Origin: Hyphomicrobiales bacterium
GTDB lineage: Bacteria > Pseudomonadota > Alphaproteobacteria > Rhizobiales > Beijerinckiaceae
DNA length: 45,512 nt
Direction: 5' to 3'
Assembly: GCA_019237205.1 (NCBI GenBank)
Contig: JAFAHO010000193.1
Span: 1-45,512, forward strand
In this document: piece after piece, positions 8,549 through 17,149 of the stretch
Position numbering within the stretch: the stretch's first letter is position 1
Layout: each line of letters opens with the position of its first letter
Translations under genes and position numbers: made by a program
The notes under the pieces: generated by a model
Told to the model about the DNA's origin: nothing
The model's database searches: none
What the model saw: the letters and a program-made list of their open reading frames with translations, nothing else

Positions 8549-10147
8549 TCAGAACGGATGGTACTGGAACAGCCAGGTCTCGCTTAGCGTCGCGCCGCCG
8601 GACTTGAGGAACGCACGCAATTCCACCGGGTCGGTCCCCTCGACGATCAGGTCGAACTGGGCGCGCCAATGGCCGGCGACGCCGTCGGGCATCGCTTCGA
8701 TAAGCTGATAGGGGCCGAAGGTTCCGCGCGAGGCCGACACCACGAGGTCCGGCTTGACGCCGTAAGGCAGGTTCGCGAGCGGCCCGCCGAGCCACTCGAC
8801 CATGAACTTGCGCACGCCCTTGGGGCGCGGCTGGCCGGGCTGGCCGCCGCGGCCCAGCCGCGTCGCGACGGTGATCGCAAGGTCGCTCGGATAGGGCGCG
8901 TTGGCGATCCAGTAGAGCTTGTAGTTGAGGAAGAGTTCGGCGCCGGCCGGCACCGGCTCGGCCGGCACCCACATCGCGACCACGTTGTCATGGATCTCGT
9001 CGTCGGTCGGGATCTCGCAAAGCTGGATCGATCCCTTGCCCCACCCCGCGCCGCCCGGACCCGGCATCGGCTCGAGCCAGAGGCTCGGGCGCCGGTCGTA
9101 ATAAACGCCGTCGAGATAGTGGTCGAACACCCGGTCGCGCTGCATGAGTCCGAAGCCGCGCGGATTGTTGTCCGAAAACGCGGAGACGGTGATTCGCGGC
9201 GGATTGTTGAGCGGGCGCCAGAGCCGCTCGCCGTTGCCCGACCACATTTCGAGCCCGTCGGAATCATGCACCTCAGGGCGCCAATCGATGGCGGTGTCCT
9301 TCTTGGTCTCGGAATACCAGTACATCGAGGTCAAGGGCCCGATGCCGAAGCGCGAGACCTGGGCGCGGACATAGAGCGAGGACTCGATGTCCATGACGAC
9401 ATCTCTCCCGCGGGTCATCAGGAACCGGTAGGCGCCGACGATCGAGGGGCCCTCCATCAGCGCATAGAGGGTCAGGGTTTCACCGTCCGGCGCGGAATCG
9501 ATGTAGAACTGGGTGAAGTCCGGGAATTCCTCTGGCCGGTCGGCGACAGCAACATCGAGCGCGATGCCGCGAGCTGAGAGGCCGTATTGCCTCAGCTCGC
9601 CGATCGCGCGGAAATAGGCGGCCCCAAGAAATGCGACCCAGTCGTTCTTGCGCCAGTCGAGGGCTCCGCCGCGCGATTCCTGGATGCGCAGGCCGGCGAA
9701 GCCCGCGCCAGGCGGCAGCTCGCGCGCCGGCGAATTGACCGGCATCTCGAAATAAGCCTGTTCGTAGATGATCTTGCGCGACTGGCCGCCCTCGACCACG
9801 TGCATGCCGACGGCTTTCTGGAAGAAGAGCCCGAGATGGAAGAACGTGACCGGAAAGGGGCCAGGTCCGTTGGCGAACAACGCGTAGGCGTCGCGATAGC
9901 GGATCTTGCCCCATTCCTCGTAGTTGATCCTTTGCAAGACGTCCGGCGAGGGGCGCGGCGGAGGTTGATAGGGCGCGTGCGCGCGCTCGCGCGCCTGCGA
10001 CTTGAAGAGCTCGTAAGAGAACGGGACGGGCGGCTCGAACTGCAGGCCGTCGGGCTCGGCGGCGAGAGCCTCGCTGACCGGGCTCATCGCCGCCGCCGCT
10101 GCAGCGGCGCCTATGAGAACCGTCCGACGATCCACGCTATCCGACAT
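8549..10147 (-). CDS. opgG: Periplasmic glucan biosynthesis protein OpgG/OpgD family, Tat-exported
   Basis: 532 residues of the MdoG/OpgG family, which shape osmoregulated periplasmic glucans. Family-typical stretches are seen throughout: FSYELFKSQARERA, INYEEWGKIRYR, FFHLGLFFQKAVGMHVV, ARELPPGAGFAG, APDGETLTLYALMEGPSIVGAYRF, NNPRGFGLMQRDRVFDHYLD and RRPSLWLEPM. The chosen ATG at 10147 starts a twin-arginine signal (DSVDRRTVLIGAAAAAAAMSPVSEALA). A Tat signal is more usual for the OpgD paralogue than for OpgG, so opgD is equally possible. An upstream in-frame start would add 21 residues before the signal. No glucosyltransferase opgH is adjacent. It sits alone, 78 nt after trmB. Confidence 0.9.
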   Translation of the reverse strand: MSDSVDRRTVLIGAAAAAAAMSPVSEALAAEPDGLQFEPPVPFSYELFKSQARERAHAPYQPPPRPSPDVLQRINYEEWGKIRYRDAYALFANGPGPFPVTFFHLGLFFQKAVGMHVVEGGQSRKIIYEQAYFEMPVNSPARELPPGAGFAGLRIQESRGGALDWRKNDWVAFLGAAYFRAIGELRQYGLSARGIALDVAVADRPEEFPDFTQFYIDSAPDGETLTLYALMEGPSIVGAYRFLMTRGRDVVMDIESSLYVRAQVSRFGIGPLTSMYWYSETKKDTAIDWRPEVHDSDGLEMWSGNGERLWRPLNNPPRITVSAFSDNNPRGFGLMQRDRVFDHYLDGVYYDRRPSLWLEPMPGPGGAGWGKGSIQLCEIPTDDEIHDNVVAMWVPAEPVPAGAELFLNYKLYWIANAPYPSDLAITVATRLGRGGQPGQPRPKGVRKFMVEWLGGPLANLPYGVKPDLVVSASRGTFGPYQLIEAMPDGVAGHWRAQFDLIVEGTDPVELRAFLKSGGATLSETWLFQYHPF

Positions 10148-10225
10148 GACTGTCCCTTCGAGGCGACGCCCTGACAGCGCGATTCTCCTTGCGCGGAGTA
10201 CTGCGCGCACGGCCGCGCATTTGGC

Positions 10226-10924
10226 TCACAAACGAACAAAATTGAGGTAAACGGATCCCCGCCCCGCCTTCTGGGCCTTGGCTTCATAGCGTGTCGGACG
10301 CCATTCCGGCCAGGGGGTCCGCCAGTCGGCGGCGCGCGCCGCCGTCCAGCGGAAAGACGGCGAGGCCAGGAATCGGCGAAGCGTCCAGCCGGCATAGTCG
10401 TCGACGTCGGTGGCGAAGCGCAATTCTCCGCCCGGCCTCAAAGTTCTGGCCAGCGCCTCGATAATCGGCTCCGAGACGACGCGACGCTTATTGTGGCGCC
10501 GCTTCGGCCAAGGGTCGGGATAGAGTAGGAAAACGCGCGAAAAGACCCCCTCCGGCGCGCCCTCAAACAGAGTCTGGACGTCGCCGCGCCGTATCCGCAC
10601 GTTGATCAGGTTTTCGCGCTCGATGCCAGAAAGCGCGGCCGCCACGCCGTTGAGGAAGGGTTCGCAGCCGATGAACCCGATCTCCGGATTGCTCTTCGCT
10701 TGCGCGATCAGATGCTCGCCAGAGCCGAAGCCGATTTCGAGCCAGAGCTCCCGAGGCTCGAACGGAAAGAGCGAGCTTGCGACGAGCGCTCCCGGAGCGA
10801 TTGCGACGCGCGGAAGCGCTTCTTTGAGCAGACGCACCTGTCCGGGGCGCAGCGCCTTGCCCCGGCTGCGTCCGTAGAGCCTGCGTCGGGGAATCGGGGA
10901 GTCGCTATTGCGGCCCTCCAGCAT
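10226..10924 (-). CDS. trmB: tRNA (guanine-N7)-methyltransferase TrmB
   Basis: TrmB methylates G46 of tRNA variable loops with SAM. The 232-residue protein has the SAM-binding loop LEIGFGSGEHL (about residue 62), the acidic EPFLNG segment, and the family hallmark YPDPWPKRRHNKRR near residues 134-147. The C-terminus has FATDVDDYAGWTLR and the TRYEAKA substrate-binding motif. ATG 10924 lies 28 nt past the metK stop. A longer reading from 10981 would overlap metK and adds no conserved sequence. Placement directly behind metK puts a SAM user next to the SAM maker, as in other Hyphomicrobiales. Confidence 0.95.
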   Translation of the reverse strand: MLEGRNSDSPIPRRRLYGRSRGKALRPGQVRLLKEALPRVAIAPGALVASSLFPFEPRELWLEIGFGSGEHLIAQAKSNPEIGFIGCEPFLNGVAAALSGIERENLINVRIRRGDVQTLFEGAPEGVFSRVFLLYPDPWPKRRHNKRRVVSEPIIEALARTLRPGGELRFATDVDDYAGWTLRRFLASPSFRWTAARAADWRTPWPEWRPTRYEAKAQKAGRGSVYLNFVRL

Positions 10925-10952
10925 GCAGTGCCCGACGTCTCGCGCGCCCGTT

Positions 10953-12140
10953 TCAGGCGAGACGGCGCAGGCTGTCGGCAAGGTCCGTCTTCTCCCACGA
11001 GAAGCCGCCGTCCACGTCGGGGGCGCGGCCGAAATGGCCGTAAGCCGAGGTGCGGGCGAAGATCGGCCGGTACAAATGCAGATGCTCCCGGATGCCGCGC
11101 GGCGTGAGGTTCATGATCTCCATCAGGGCCTTCTCGAGCTTGCCTTCGTCGATTTGCCCGGTGCCGTGCAGGTCGGCGTAAATCGAGAGCGGTCGCGCAA
11201 CGCCGATCGCATAGGAAAGTTGAAGGGTGCAGCGGTCGGCGAGGTTGGCGGCGACGACGTTCTTTGCGAGGTACCGAGCCGCATAGGCCGCCGACCGGTC
11301 GACCTTGGTCGGATCCTTGCCCGAGAAAGCGCCGCCGCCGTGCGGCGCGGCCCCGCCGTAGGTGTCGACGATGATCTTGCGGCCCGTGAGCCCGCAGTCG
11401 CCGTCGGGGCCGCCGATGAAGAACTTGCCGGTAGGGTTGATGTGCCAAATCGTTTTCGGCGTGACCCAGCTTTGAGGAAGCGCGGCGATCACATAAGGAC
11501 GTACAAGCGCCGCAACCTCTTCGGAGGTCAACTGCTCGACGAGATGCTGGTGCGAGACGACGATCTGGGTCGCCTCGACCGGCTTGCCATTCTGGTAGCG
11601 CACCGTGACTTGGCTTTTGGCGTCGGGGCCGAGCGTTCTTTCGGCGCCCGAGTGACGGGCCTGCGATATCTCGCGCAGGATTTTGTGCGCGTAGTAGAGC
11701 GGCGCGGGCATCAGTTCGGGCGTTTCGCGGCACGCGTAGCCAAACATGATGCCCTGATCGCCGGCGCCCTCGTCCTTGTTGCCGCTGGCGTCCACCCCTT
11801 GCGCGATGTCGGCGGACTGCGCGTGCAACAGAATCTCGATCTTCGCGTCGCGCCAGTGGAACCCCTTCTGCTCGTAGCCGATGTCCTTGATCGCCTGGCG
11901 CGCCGTCGCCTCGATCTGCTCGTTCGAAAGGTTGGGTCCGCGGACTTCCCCCGCGATGATCACCCGGTCCGTCGTTGCGAGAGTCTCGCAGGCGACTCGG
12001 ATGCGATACGGATCGAGACCCGCCTTCGCCCCTTCGCGGAAAAACAGATCGACAATTTCGTCCGAAATCCGATCGCAAACTTTGTCCGGGTGCCCCTCCG
12101 AGACTGATTCGCTGGTGAACTCATAATTCAGACGAGCCAT
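10953..12140 (-). CDS. metK: S-adenosylmethionine synthetase MetK
   Basis: MetK makes SAM from methionine and ATP as a cytosolic tetramer. The 395-residue protein starts [23 protein letters not shown], whose His and Asp bind ATP and Mg. [17 protein letters not shown] (about residues 115-131) is the family's signature, and [25 protein letters not shown] (about 265-289) is the glycine-rich P-loop-like signature with its catalytic Lys. The ATG at 12140 is preferred over a GTG ten codons upstream because homology begins there. A hairpin-containing leader lies ahead, and an XRE regulator gene sits immediately upstream in the same direction. Confidence 0.97.
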   Translation of the reverse strand: MARLNYEFTSESVSEGHPDKVCDRISDEIVDLFFREGAKAGLDPYRIRVACETLATTDRVIIAGEVRGPNLSNEQIEATARQAIKDIGYEQKGFHWRDAKIEILLHAQSADIAQGVDASGNKDEGAGDQGIMFGYACRETPELMPAPLYYAHKILREISQARHSGAERTLGPDAKSQVTVRYQNGKPVEATQIVVSHQHLVEQLTSEEVAALVRPYVIAALPQSWVTPKTIWHINPTGKFFIGGPDGDCGLTGRKIIVDTYGGAAPHGGGAFSGKDPTKVDRSAAYAARYLAKNVVAANLADRCTLQLSYAIGVARPLSIYADLHGTGQIDEGKLEKALMEIMNLTPRGIREHLHLYRPIFARTSAYGHFGRAPDVDGGFSWEKTDLADSLRRLA

Positions 12141-12180
12141 ATGAACTGTCTCCTGCGGGGCGCGAGCCACCCTGATCTCT

Positions 12181-12231
12181 GCGGCTCGAGCGAGCCGCGC
12201 GGGTTTTGACAGCGAGCGTTCGATACGTCAA
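12181..12231 (-). promoter_or_regulatory. metK leader: hairpin and candidate -35
   Basis: On the minus strand TTGACG (12231-12226) is a -35-like hexamer; a clear -10 is not seen near 12203-12208 (CAAAAC). Next comes a perfect 8-bp hairpin, GCGGCTCG-CT-CGAGCCGC (12198-12181), 40 nt before the start codon. A GGAG ribosome-binding sequence follows about 8 nt ahead of the ATG. I compared the leader from memory with SAM-II and SAM/SAH riboswitch features and saw no match. Confidence 0.35.
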
Positions 12232-12249
12232 GCCGGATTGGCGCAAATC

Positions 12250-12265
12250 GTTCGTTTTAACGAAC
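12250..12265. promoter_or_regulatory. 16-bp palindrome spanning the XRE stop codon upstream of metK
   Basis: GTTCGTT-TT-AACGAAC is a perfect 7+7 inverted repeat. It overlaps the last codons and TAA of the XRE regulator gene and lies about 110 nt before metK. It has no U-tract on either side, so it is a poor terminator. Its symmetry fits an operator for a dimeric helix-turn-helix protein. Confidence 0.4.
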
Positions 12266-12676
12266 AGTCTTGTCCGGCTCATCCTCGGTCGGCGCCAACG
12301 AGACGACGAGGTCGACAATGCGACGGCGCACCTTGGGGTCCCTTATTTTTAGGAAAGCGCGGTTGAGCTGAAAGCCTTCAGTCGTCGCAAGGAAAGTGAC
12401 GTCAAATGGCGGCGACAATTCTGCAAAACCGCCGGCGCTCGACGGTTGTGCTGGAGCGCCCTCAAGAAAAAAATCGATCGAAGTATCGAGGACCTGCGCG
12501 GCCTGCTTGAGGCGGCTTGCACTGATCCGATTCGTCCCTTTCTCGTACTTCTGGATTTGCTGGAACGTAACGCCAAGAAGTTGCCCCAGTTTACCCTGGC
12601 TCATGCCGAGCATCATGCGCCGCATCCGCAGCCGCGCTCCGACATAGACGTCGATAATATTGGACGGACGATTCAT
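12257..12676 (-). CDS. XRE-family helix-turn-helix regulator upstream of metK
   Basis: 139 residues with a Cro/CI-type HTH at about residues 10-64 (GARLRMRRMMLGMSQGKLGQLLGVTFQQIQKYEKG....ASRLKQAAQVL), the Rhizobiales form seen repeatedly upstream of metK. The rest is an FFLEG linker and a helical tail with FLKIRDPKVRRRIVDLVVSL. The ATG at 12676 (MNRPSNIIDVYVG) is preferred over an upstream GTG-type start. It probably regulates its neighbourhood, and the palindrome at its own 3' end is a possible site. The target is inferred from position only. Confidence 0.92.
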   Translation of the reverse strand: MNRPSNIIDVYVGARLRMRRMMLGMSQGKLGQLLGVTFQQIQKYEKGTNRISASRLKQAAQVLDTSIDFFLEGAPAQPSSAGGFAELSPPFDVTFLATTEGFQLNRAFLKIRDPKVRRRIVDLVVSLAPTEDEPDKTVR

Positions 12677-12736
12677 GGGCTTCCGCTCCGTATTCCGAGC
12701 GATAGGCGGAGGACCGCCCAATTGAGTCGCGTGACG

Positions 12737-14440
12737 CTAGGTCAAGTCATGGTAGTCGATGCTCGCACCGCGCGCAAGACGCCAAGCATGCAATCGCCAA
12801 TCTCTTCGCGCAAGCCTGCCGATGAGACCGGCCGCGAGCAATGCAGCGCCGATAATCGCAGCCCCCACCGAGCCAAACCGGGATTGCCATGTCGGCGGCA
12901 GGGGCCTCGGCAGCTCCGCGTCGAGCACCGCCTCGGTGCCGAGCGGGGCGACAATGATCTCGCGACCGAATCCATCGACGACGGCCGAAACACCGGAATT
13001 GGCGACGCGCACGAGCGGGAGCCCGAGTTCGATCGCGCGCAGGCGCGCTTGGGCGAAATGCTGATAAGGCCCGGGCGTCAGACCAAACCAGGCGTCGTCG
13101 GTGACGTTCAGCATCCAGCCGGGCCGACTGGCGCCGGACCAGGCATCCCCGATCTCGACGGGAAAGATCGCCTCGTAGCAGATCAGCGGGGTCGCGGTCG
13201 GCAGGCCTGGAACATCGAGGATTCGCGGGCCTGACCCTCGCGTGAAGCCTCCGGGGACCTGAACGAACTGAATCACGCCGGCGCTCTCCAGCACGCTCTC
13301 GAACGGCACATATTCACCGAAGGGCACGAGGTGCTGCTTGTCGTAGCGCTCGGGTCGCAGGCCGTCGCGGTCGAGAACTTCAATCGAGTTGTAATAGCTT
13401 GGTTCATCGCCTCCGCTCGTCTCCATGCGGGCCGCGCCAGTAATCAGCGTCGCGCCGGCGCCGAGAAGCGCGGCGATGTCGCCGCGCGCCCGGGCGTCTT
13501 TGGACAGGATGAAAGGGAACGCCGACTCCGGCCAAATGAGATGCGTGACGTCTCCAACGCCATTTCGGGCGGAATTTGTGGGGCGATCCGACATCGCGAA
13601 ATAATGGCGCAGGATCGCGTCCTTGTTTTCTGGGGCGAAAGAAGCACCCTGAGAGATGTTGGGCTGGATCAGACGCAGCTTCACCCCCGCCACGGTCGCG
13701 CTCGCGGGCGCCGCGAGCCTCGCCGCTCCGAAGCCCGCAATGAGCGACAGCGCCAGAGCTGCAGCGATCGTCGGAACGAACGCTGGGCGCTTCTCTGCAA
13801 CGCGCCACAACGTCGCCGGCGCGGCGAAGATCGCGATCGTAAGGAACGTGAGCCCGTGCAGGCCGACAATCGAGGCGATTTGAGCCAAAGTCAGGTTGGC
13901 GCCGAACGCCATCCCAATATCGTTCCATGGAAATCCGGTGAACAGGAGCCCGCGCGCCCATTCGCTCACCCCCAGTCCGAGGGCGAGCGCGAAGATACGC
14001 AACGGGCTGGACGACCAGAGCAGCCGAGCCAGCGCAAATCCGAAGGCTGGAAAAACCGCAAGTCCCGCTGGCAAGGCGATAACGGCGAGCGGCAGCGCCC
14101 AGGCGAACTTCTCGGCGTCGACAAGGACAGCCGAGCCGACCCACCAGAGCCCGCAGACGAAATAGCCGAGGCCCATCCACCAGCCAGCCCCAAACGCCGT
14201 CCGGAGGCCCGCCGCAGACCGACCGGCTCCTGCCGAATCACAGGCGCCGTCGATCAGCCAGACCGCGAAGGTCATCGGGACGACCATCAGCCCGACGAGC
14301 GAGAAGGGAGGCAAAGCCAGCGCGCCAATCGCCCCGGAAACACAGGCAATCGCCATCCGGCGCCACCCCGAGGACAGGGCGACGCGGTCAGCGAGCGAGC
14401 TGAAGAGGTTCGTCGCCGATGCGACGCTGGCGGCCGCCAT
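12737..14440 (-). CDS. lnt: Apolipoprotein N-acyltransferase Lnt
   Basis: Lnt adds the third acyl chain to the N-terminal Cys of lipoproteins at the periplasmic face of the inner membrane. The 567-residue protein has six to seven membrane helices in its first about 220 residues (GALALPPFSLVGLMVVPMTF, GWWMGLGYFVCGLWWVGSAV, FTGFPWNDIG). A nitrilase-like domain follows, with the catalytic Glu in LIWPESAFPF, Lys in YDKQHLVPFGEYVPFE and Cys in PLICYEAIFP. NVTDDAWFG and Q.FAQARLRAIE follow, as usual. ATG 14440 is taken; GTG 14446 is possible. A final membrane helix lies near the C-terminus. It is read after corC. Confidence 0.96.
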   Translation of the reverse strand: MAAASVASATNLFSSLADRVALSSGWRRMAIACVSGAIGALALPPFSLVGLMVVPMTFAVWLIDGACDSAGAGRSAAGLRTAFGAGWWMGLGYFVCGLWWVGSAVLVDAEKFAWALPLAVIALPAGLAVFPAFGFALARLLWSSSPLRIFALALGLGVSEWARGLLFTGFPWNDIGMAFGANLTLAQIASIVGLHGLTFLTIAIFAAPATLWRVAEKRPAFVPTIAAALALSLIAGFGAARLAAPASATVAGVKLRLIQPNISQGASFAPENKDAILRHYFAMSDRPTNSARNGVGDVTHLIWPESAFPFILSKDARARGDIAALLGAGATLITGAARMETSGGDEPSYYNSIEVLDRDGLRPERYDKQHLVPFGEYVPFESVLESAGVIQFVQVPGGFTRGSGPRILDVPGLPTATPLICYEAIFPVEIGDAWSGASRPGWMLNVTDDAWFGLTPGPYQHFAQARLRAIELGLPLVRVANSGVSAVVDGFGREIIVAPLGTEAVLDAELPRPLPPTWQSRFGSVGAAIIGAALLAAGLIGRLARRDWRLHAWRLARGASIDYHDLT

Positions 14441-14538
14441 AGTCACGCAGGCGGCTCTTCGGAGAGGCTACGCGTTCCGTTGGGCATGAACTGCAATCTT
14501 CGCCCGATCCAAACGATTTGAGGGACGAGGGGGCCGCG

Positions 14539-15546
14539 CTACGGATATCGTCGAAGCTCGCCGCCAAGGGGAGTAGACGGAGAGGCCTCTTTTCCACTGC
14601 GCGCGGCGAGCGGCCAGATTTTCAGCCTCTTGATTCGACGCGGGTCGGCGTCCAGCACTTCATACTCGAATTCGCCCGGGCCGCGCAGGATTTCACCGCG
14701 GCCGGGAACTCGCCCCGCGGAAGCGGTTACGAGGCCCCCGATCGTGTCGACTTCCTCGGCGTCCAAGAGCGACGCGAAATCAAATCCCACGACCGCAGAA
14801 ACCTCTTCGAGCCCGGCGCGGGCCTCTACGATGAAGGCGCCGTCTCCGGAAGGATGAAGTTCCGGCGCCTCGGCCTCGTCATGCTCGTCTTCGATGTCGC
14901 CAACAATCGCCTCCATGACGTCCTCGATCGACACCAACCCATCAGTGCCGCCATATTCGTCGATGACCAGCGCCATGTGGGTGCGCGAGGCCTGCATCTT
15001 CAACAAGAGATCGAGCGCTGGCATGGAAGGCGGCGCGTAGAGAACTGGTCTGAGAATGCACGCGGCCGACAGCGGCGTGTCAAGACTCAGGCGGGCGGGC
15101 GGTTCGCCGGCCGTCGGCCCTGCCCCGCTTGTCAAACCGAAGCGAGGGTCCGAGGCCAGGAACACCACGAAATCCCTGATGTGGATCATGCCTCGCGGGT
15201 CGTCCAGCGTCTCCTCGTAGACTGGTAGACGCGAATGACCGGCGGTGCGAAAGAGATCAAGAACGTCGCGCAGGGGCGTATCCGAAGCAAGCGCGACGAT
15301 GTCCGCCCGCGGCACCATCACGTCGGCGACCTTGACGTCATGCAGAGCAAGGACGTTCTTGAGGATGGCCCGCTCTTGCGGCGTGAACTCGGCGCCGACG
15401 CTTTCGTCGATCGCATCCTCAATGTCATCGCGGACCGACGCGGAGGTAAGACCAAACATGGCGCGCACGCGCTCGAACAGCCCGGCGGGCTGTTCGGCCG
15501 GGCGGGGCGCCTCGGCGGCGCGCTCGCCGTTCTCTCTGTCGCTCAT
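14539..15546 (-). CDS. corC: CorC/HlyC-type CBS-domain protein
   Basis: 335 residues. Two CBS domains span about residues 75-210 (VADVMVPRADIVAL, GHSRLPVYEETLDDPRGMIHIRDFV, DEYGGTDGLVSIEDVMEAIVGDI). A CorC_HlyC transporter-associated domain follows at about 235-320 (DTIGGLVTASAGRVPGRGE). There is no N-terminal membrane domain, so this is the soluble CorC-like form often linked to Mg/Co homeostasis or haemolysin annotation. Its start overlaps the ybeY stop by 4 nt (ATGA), so translation is probably coupled. True role in this group is unclear. Confidence 0.92.
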   Translation of the reverse strand: MSDRENGERAAEAPRPAEQPAGLFERVRAMFGLTSASVRDDIEDAIDESVGAEFTPQERAILKNVLALHDVKVADVMVPRADIVALASDTPLRDVLDLFRTAGHSRLPVYEETLDDPRGMIHIRDFVVFLASDPRFGLTSGAGPTAGEPPARLSLDTPLSAACILRPVLYAPPSMPALDLLLKMQASRTHMALVIDEYGGTDGLVSIEDVMEAIVGDIEDEHDEAEAPELHPSGDGAFIVEARAGLEEVSAVVGFDFASLLDAEEVDTIGGLVTASAGRVPGRGEILRGPGEFEYEVLDADPRRIKRLKIWPLAARSGKEASPSTPLGGELRRYP

Positions 15547-16028
15547 TCTTCAACGACTCCATCCGCGTAGGGGTCGGCGACACCCATTCGCGCCAGAATC
15601 CGTTTCTCGATTGCTTCCATGCGCCCGGCTTCGTCGTCCGTCTGGTGATCGTACCCCAACAAATGCAGGAAGCCATGCGCCACGAGATGACGGTAATGGT
15701 CGGCAAGCGGGATCCCGGACGTCTCGGCCTCGCGGGCCATAGTCTCATAGGCGAGGGCGATGTCGCCGAGCACGGGAGCCTCCCCGAGACCGCCGGCTCG
15801 CGCAGGGAAGGCTAGCACATTCGTGGGCCTGTCCCGCCCCCGCCAACGGGCGTTGAGTTCGCGAACCCGCGCGTCATCGCTGAGGCAGAGACTGACTGAC
15901 GCCCCTTCGCGCGGCGGGATCTCCACTTCATCGATACAAGCCGTCATGGTTTTACGCGCAATCGTCCTCGCGCGCGGCAAACCGCGCCAAAGCGACGACG
16001 GAATGCTGATCTCGAGCGTCAGCTTCAT
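15543..16028 (-). CDS. ybeY: Endoribonuclease YbeY
   Basis: YbeY is the single-strand-specific RNase for 16S rRNA 3' maturation and 70S quality control. The 161-residue protein carries the zinc site HLVAHGFLHLLGYDH (about residues 113-127, H...H.....H), plus RPTNVLAFP and LGDIALAYE, all invariant features. Length is normal. It overlaps both neighbours by 4 nt (phoH stop upstream, corC start downstream), the same phoH-ybeY-corC-lnt order as in many proteobacteria. Confidence 0.96.
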   Translation of the reverse strand: MKLTLEISIPSSLWRGLPRARTIARKTMTACIDEVEIPPREGASVSLCLSDDARVRELNARWRGRDRPTNVLAFPARAGGLGEAPVLGDIALAYETMAREAETSGIPLADHYRHLVAHGFLHLLGYDHQTDDEAGRMEAIEKRILARMGVADPYADGVVEE

Positions 16029-17143
16029 TTGGTCGTGGTCGAATGTCCTTCGTGAGCGGCGCGCTCGTAGGCCTCCACGATCTGCCGCACGAGATCGTGG
16101 CGCACCACGTCGGCATGGCTGAACCGGACATGGCCGATCCGCGGGATGGACGAAAGCATTTTCACCGCATCGCCGAGCCCGGACTTCTGCCCGGGAGCGA
16201 GATCGGTCTGGGTTGGATCGCCGTTGACCATCATCCGCGATCCTTCGCCAAGCCGAGTGAGAAACATCTTCATCTGCATTGCGGTGGCGTTCTGCGCCTC
16301 GTCGAGCAGGACAGCCGCCTTCGACAGGGTGCGACCACGCATGAACGCCAGCGGGGCGATCTCGATCATTCCGGTCTGGATCCCGCGCTCCACCATACGT
16401 CCGTCCATGAAATCATAGAGTGCGTCGTAAATGGGCCGCAGATAGGGATCGACCTTGTCGCGCATGTCACCCGGGAGGAAGCCGAGACGCTCGCCGGCTT
16501 CCACTGCGGGCCGCGAAAGCACGAGCCGCTCGACCAGTCCCTGCTCCAGGAGCGACACCGCATGCCCGACGGCGAGCCAAGTCTTGCCAGTCCCCGCCGG
16601 TCCTTCCGCGAACACCAGCTCCTGCTTGCGCAGAGCGGCGAGGTATCGGTCCTGCGCCGCGTTTCGGGCCCGCACAACCCCGCGCTTCCGGGTCTTGATA
16701 ATGCCGAAGCTGTCCTTCGACCCCTCTTCGCCGGGGAACAGGAACCCCTGATAGGCGCTTTCGGCGATCGCGCCTTCGACGTCTCCCTCGCTCGCCGGCT
16801 GGCCCAATTTAGCCCGCTCGTAGAGCATCTCGAAGACCCGGCGCGCCTGTTCGCTCGCCTCGCGCGGACCTTTGATGACGACCTGATTGCCATTGGCGTA
16901 AGCCGAAACGCCCAGGCTGCGCTCGATGCGGGCGATATTCTGGTCGTAATGTCCGAATACGACGGACGCGGTCGCGTTGTCAGGAAAGGCGATGGCGATT
17001 TCGGCAGGTTTGGATTCGCGAAGCGTGGAGTTGAGCGTTGCGGCGGCGGCTGCGATGCGCGACGGCGACGAATCCTGAGGCTTCAAATCGACTCTCTCCC
17101 TTGGCTCCGGTTCCCGGTCCGAATCGTCCTGCACCTCGATCAA
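16025..17143 (-). CDS. phoH: PhoH-family ATPase
   Basis: Up to 372 residues. The P-loop FAEGPAGTGKTWLAVGHAV lies near residue 178, and Walker B is AAVLLDEAQNAT near residue 275. RPAVEAGERLGFLPGD and GDPTQTDL are PhoH signatures, with an RNA-binding-like N-terminal region (QVVIKGPREASEQA). PhoH proteins are RNA-linked ATPases of uncertain activity, often beside ybeY. The start is unsure: TTG 17143 is only 2 nt from a GGAGGG, while GTG 17134 has it 10-11 nt away and may be the true start (369 residues). It follows miaB by 6 nt. Confidence 0.93.
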   Translation of the reverse strand: MIEVQDDSDREPEPRERVDLKPQDSSPSRIAAAAATLNSTLRESKPAEIAIAFPDNATASVVFGHYDQNIARIERSLGVSAYANGNQVVIKGPREASEQARRVFEMLYERAKLGQPASEGDVEGAIAESAYQGFLFPGEEGSKDSFGIIKTRKRGVVRARNAAQDRYLAALRKQELVFAEGPAGTGKTWLAVGHAVSLLEQGLVERLVLSRPAVEAGERLGFLPGDMRDKVDPYLRPIYDALYDFMDGRMVERGIQTGMIEIAPLAFMRGRTLSKAAVLLDEAQNATAMQMKMFLTRLGEGSRMMVNGDPTQTDLAPGQKSGLGDAVKMLSSIPRIGHVRFSHADVVRHDLVRQIVEAYERAAHEGHSTTTK

Positions 17144-17149
17144 ACCCTC

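Noticed and set aside
12141-12231. SAM riboswitch ahead of metK
   Set aside because: A leader hairpin exists, but I could not match the sequence or pseudoknot features of SAM-II or SAM/SAH riboswitches. A covariance-model search would settle it.
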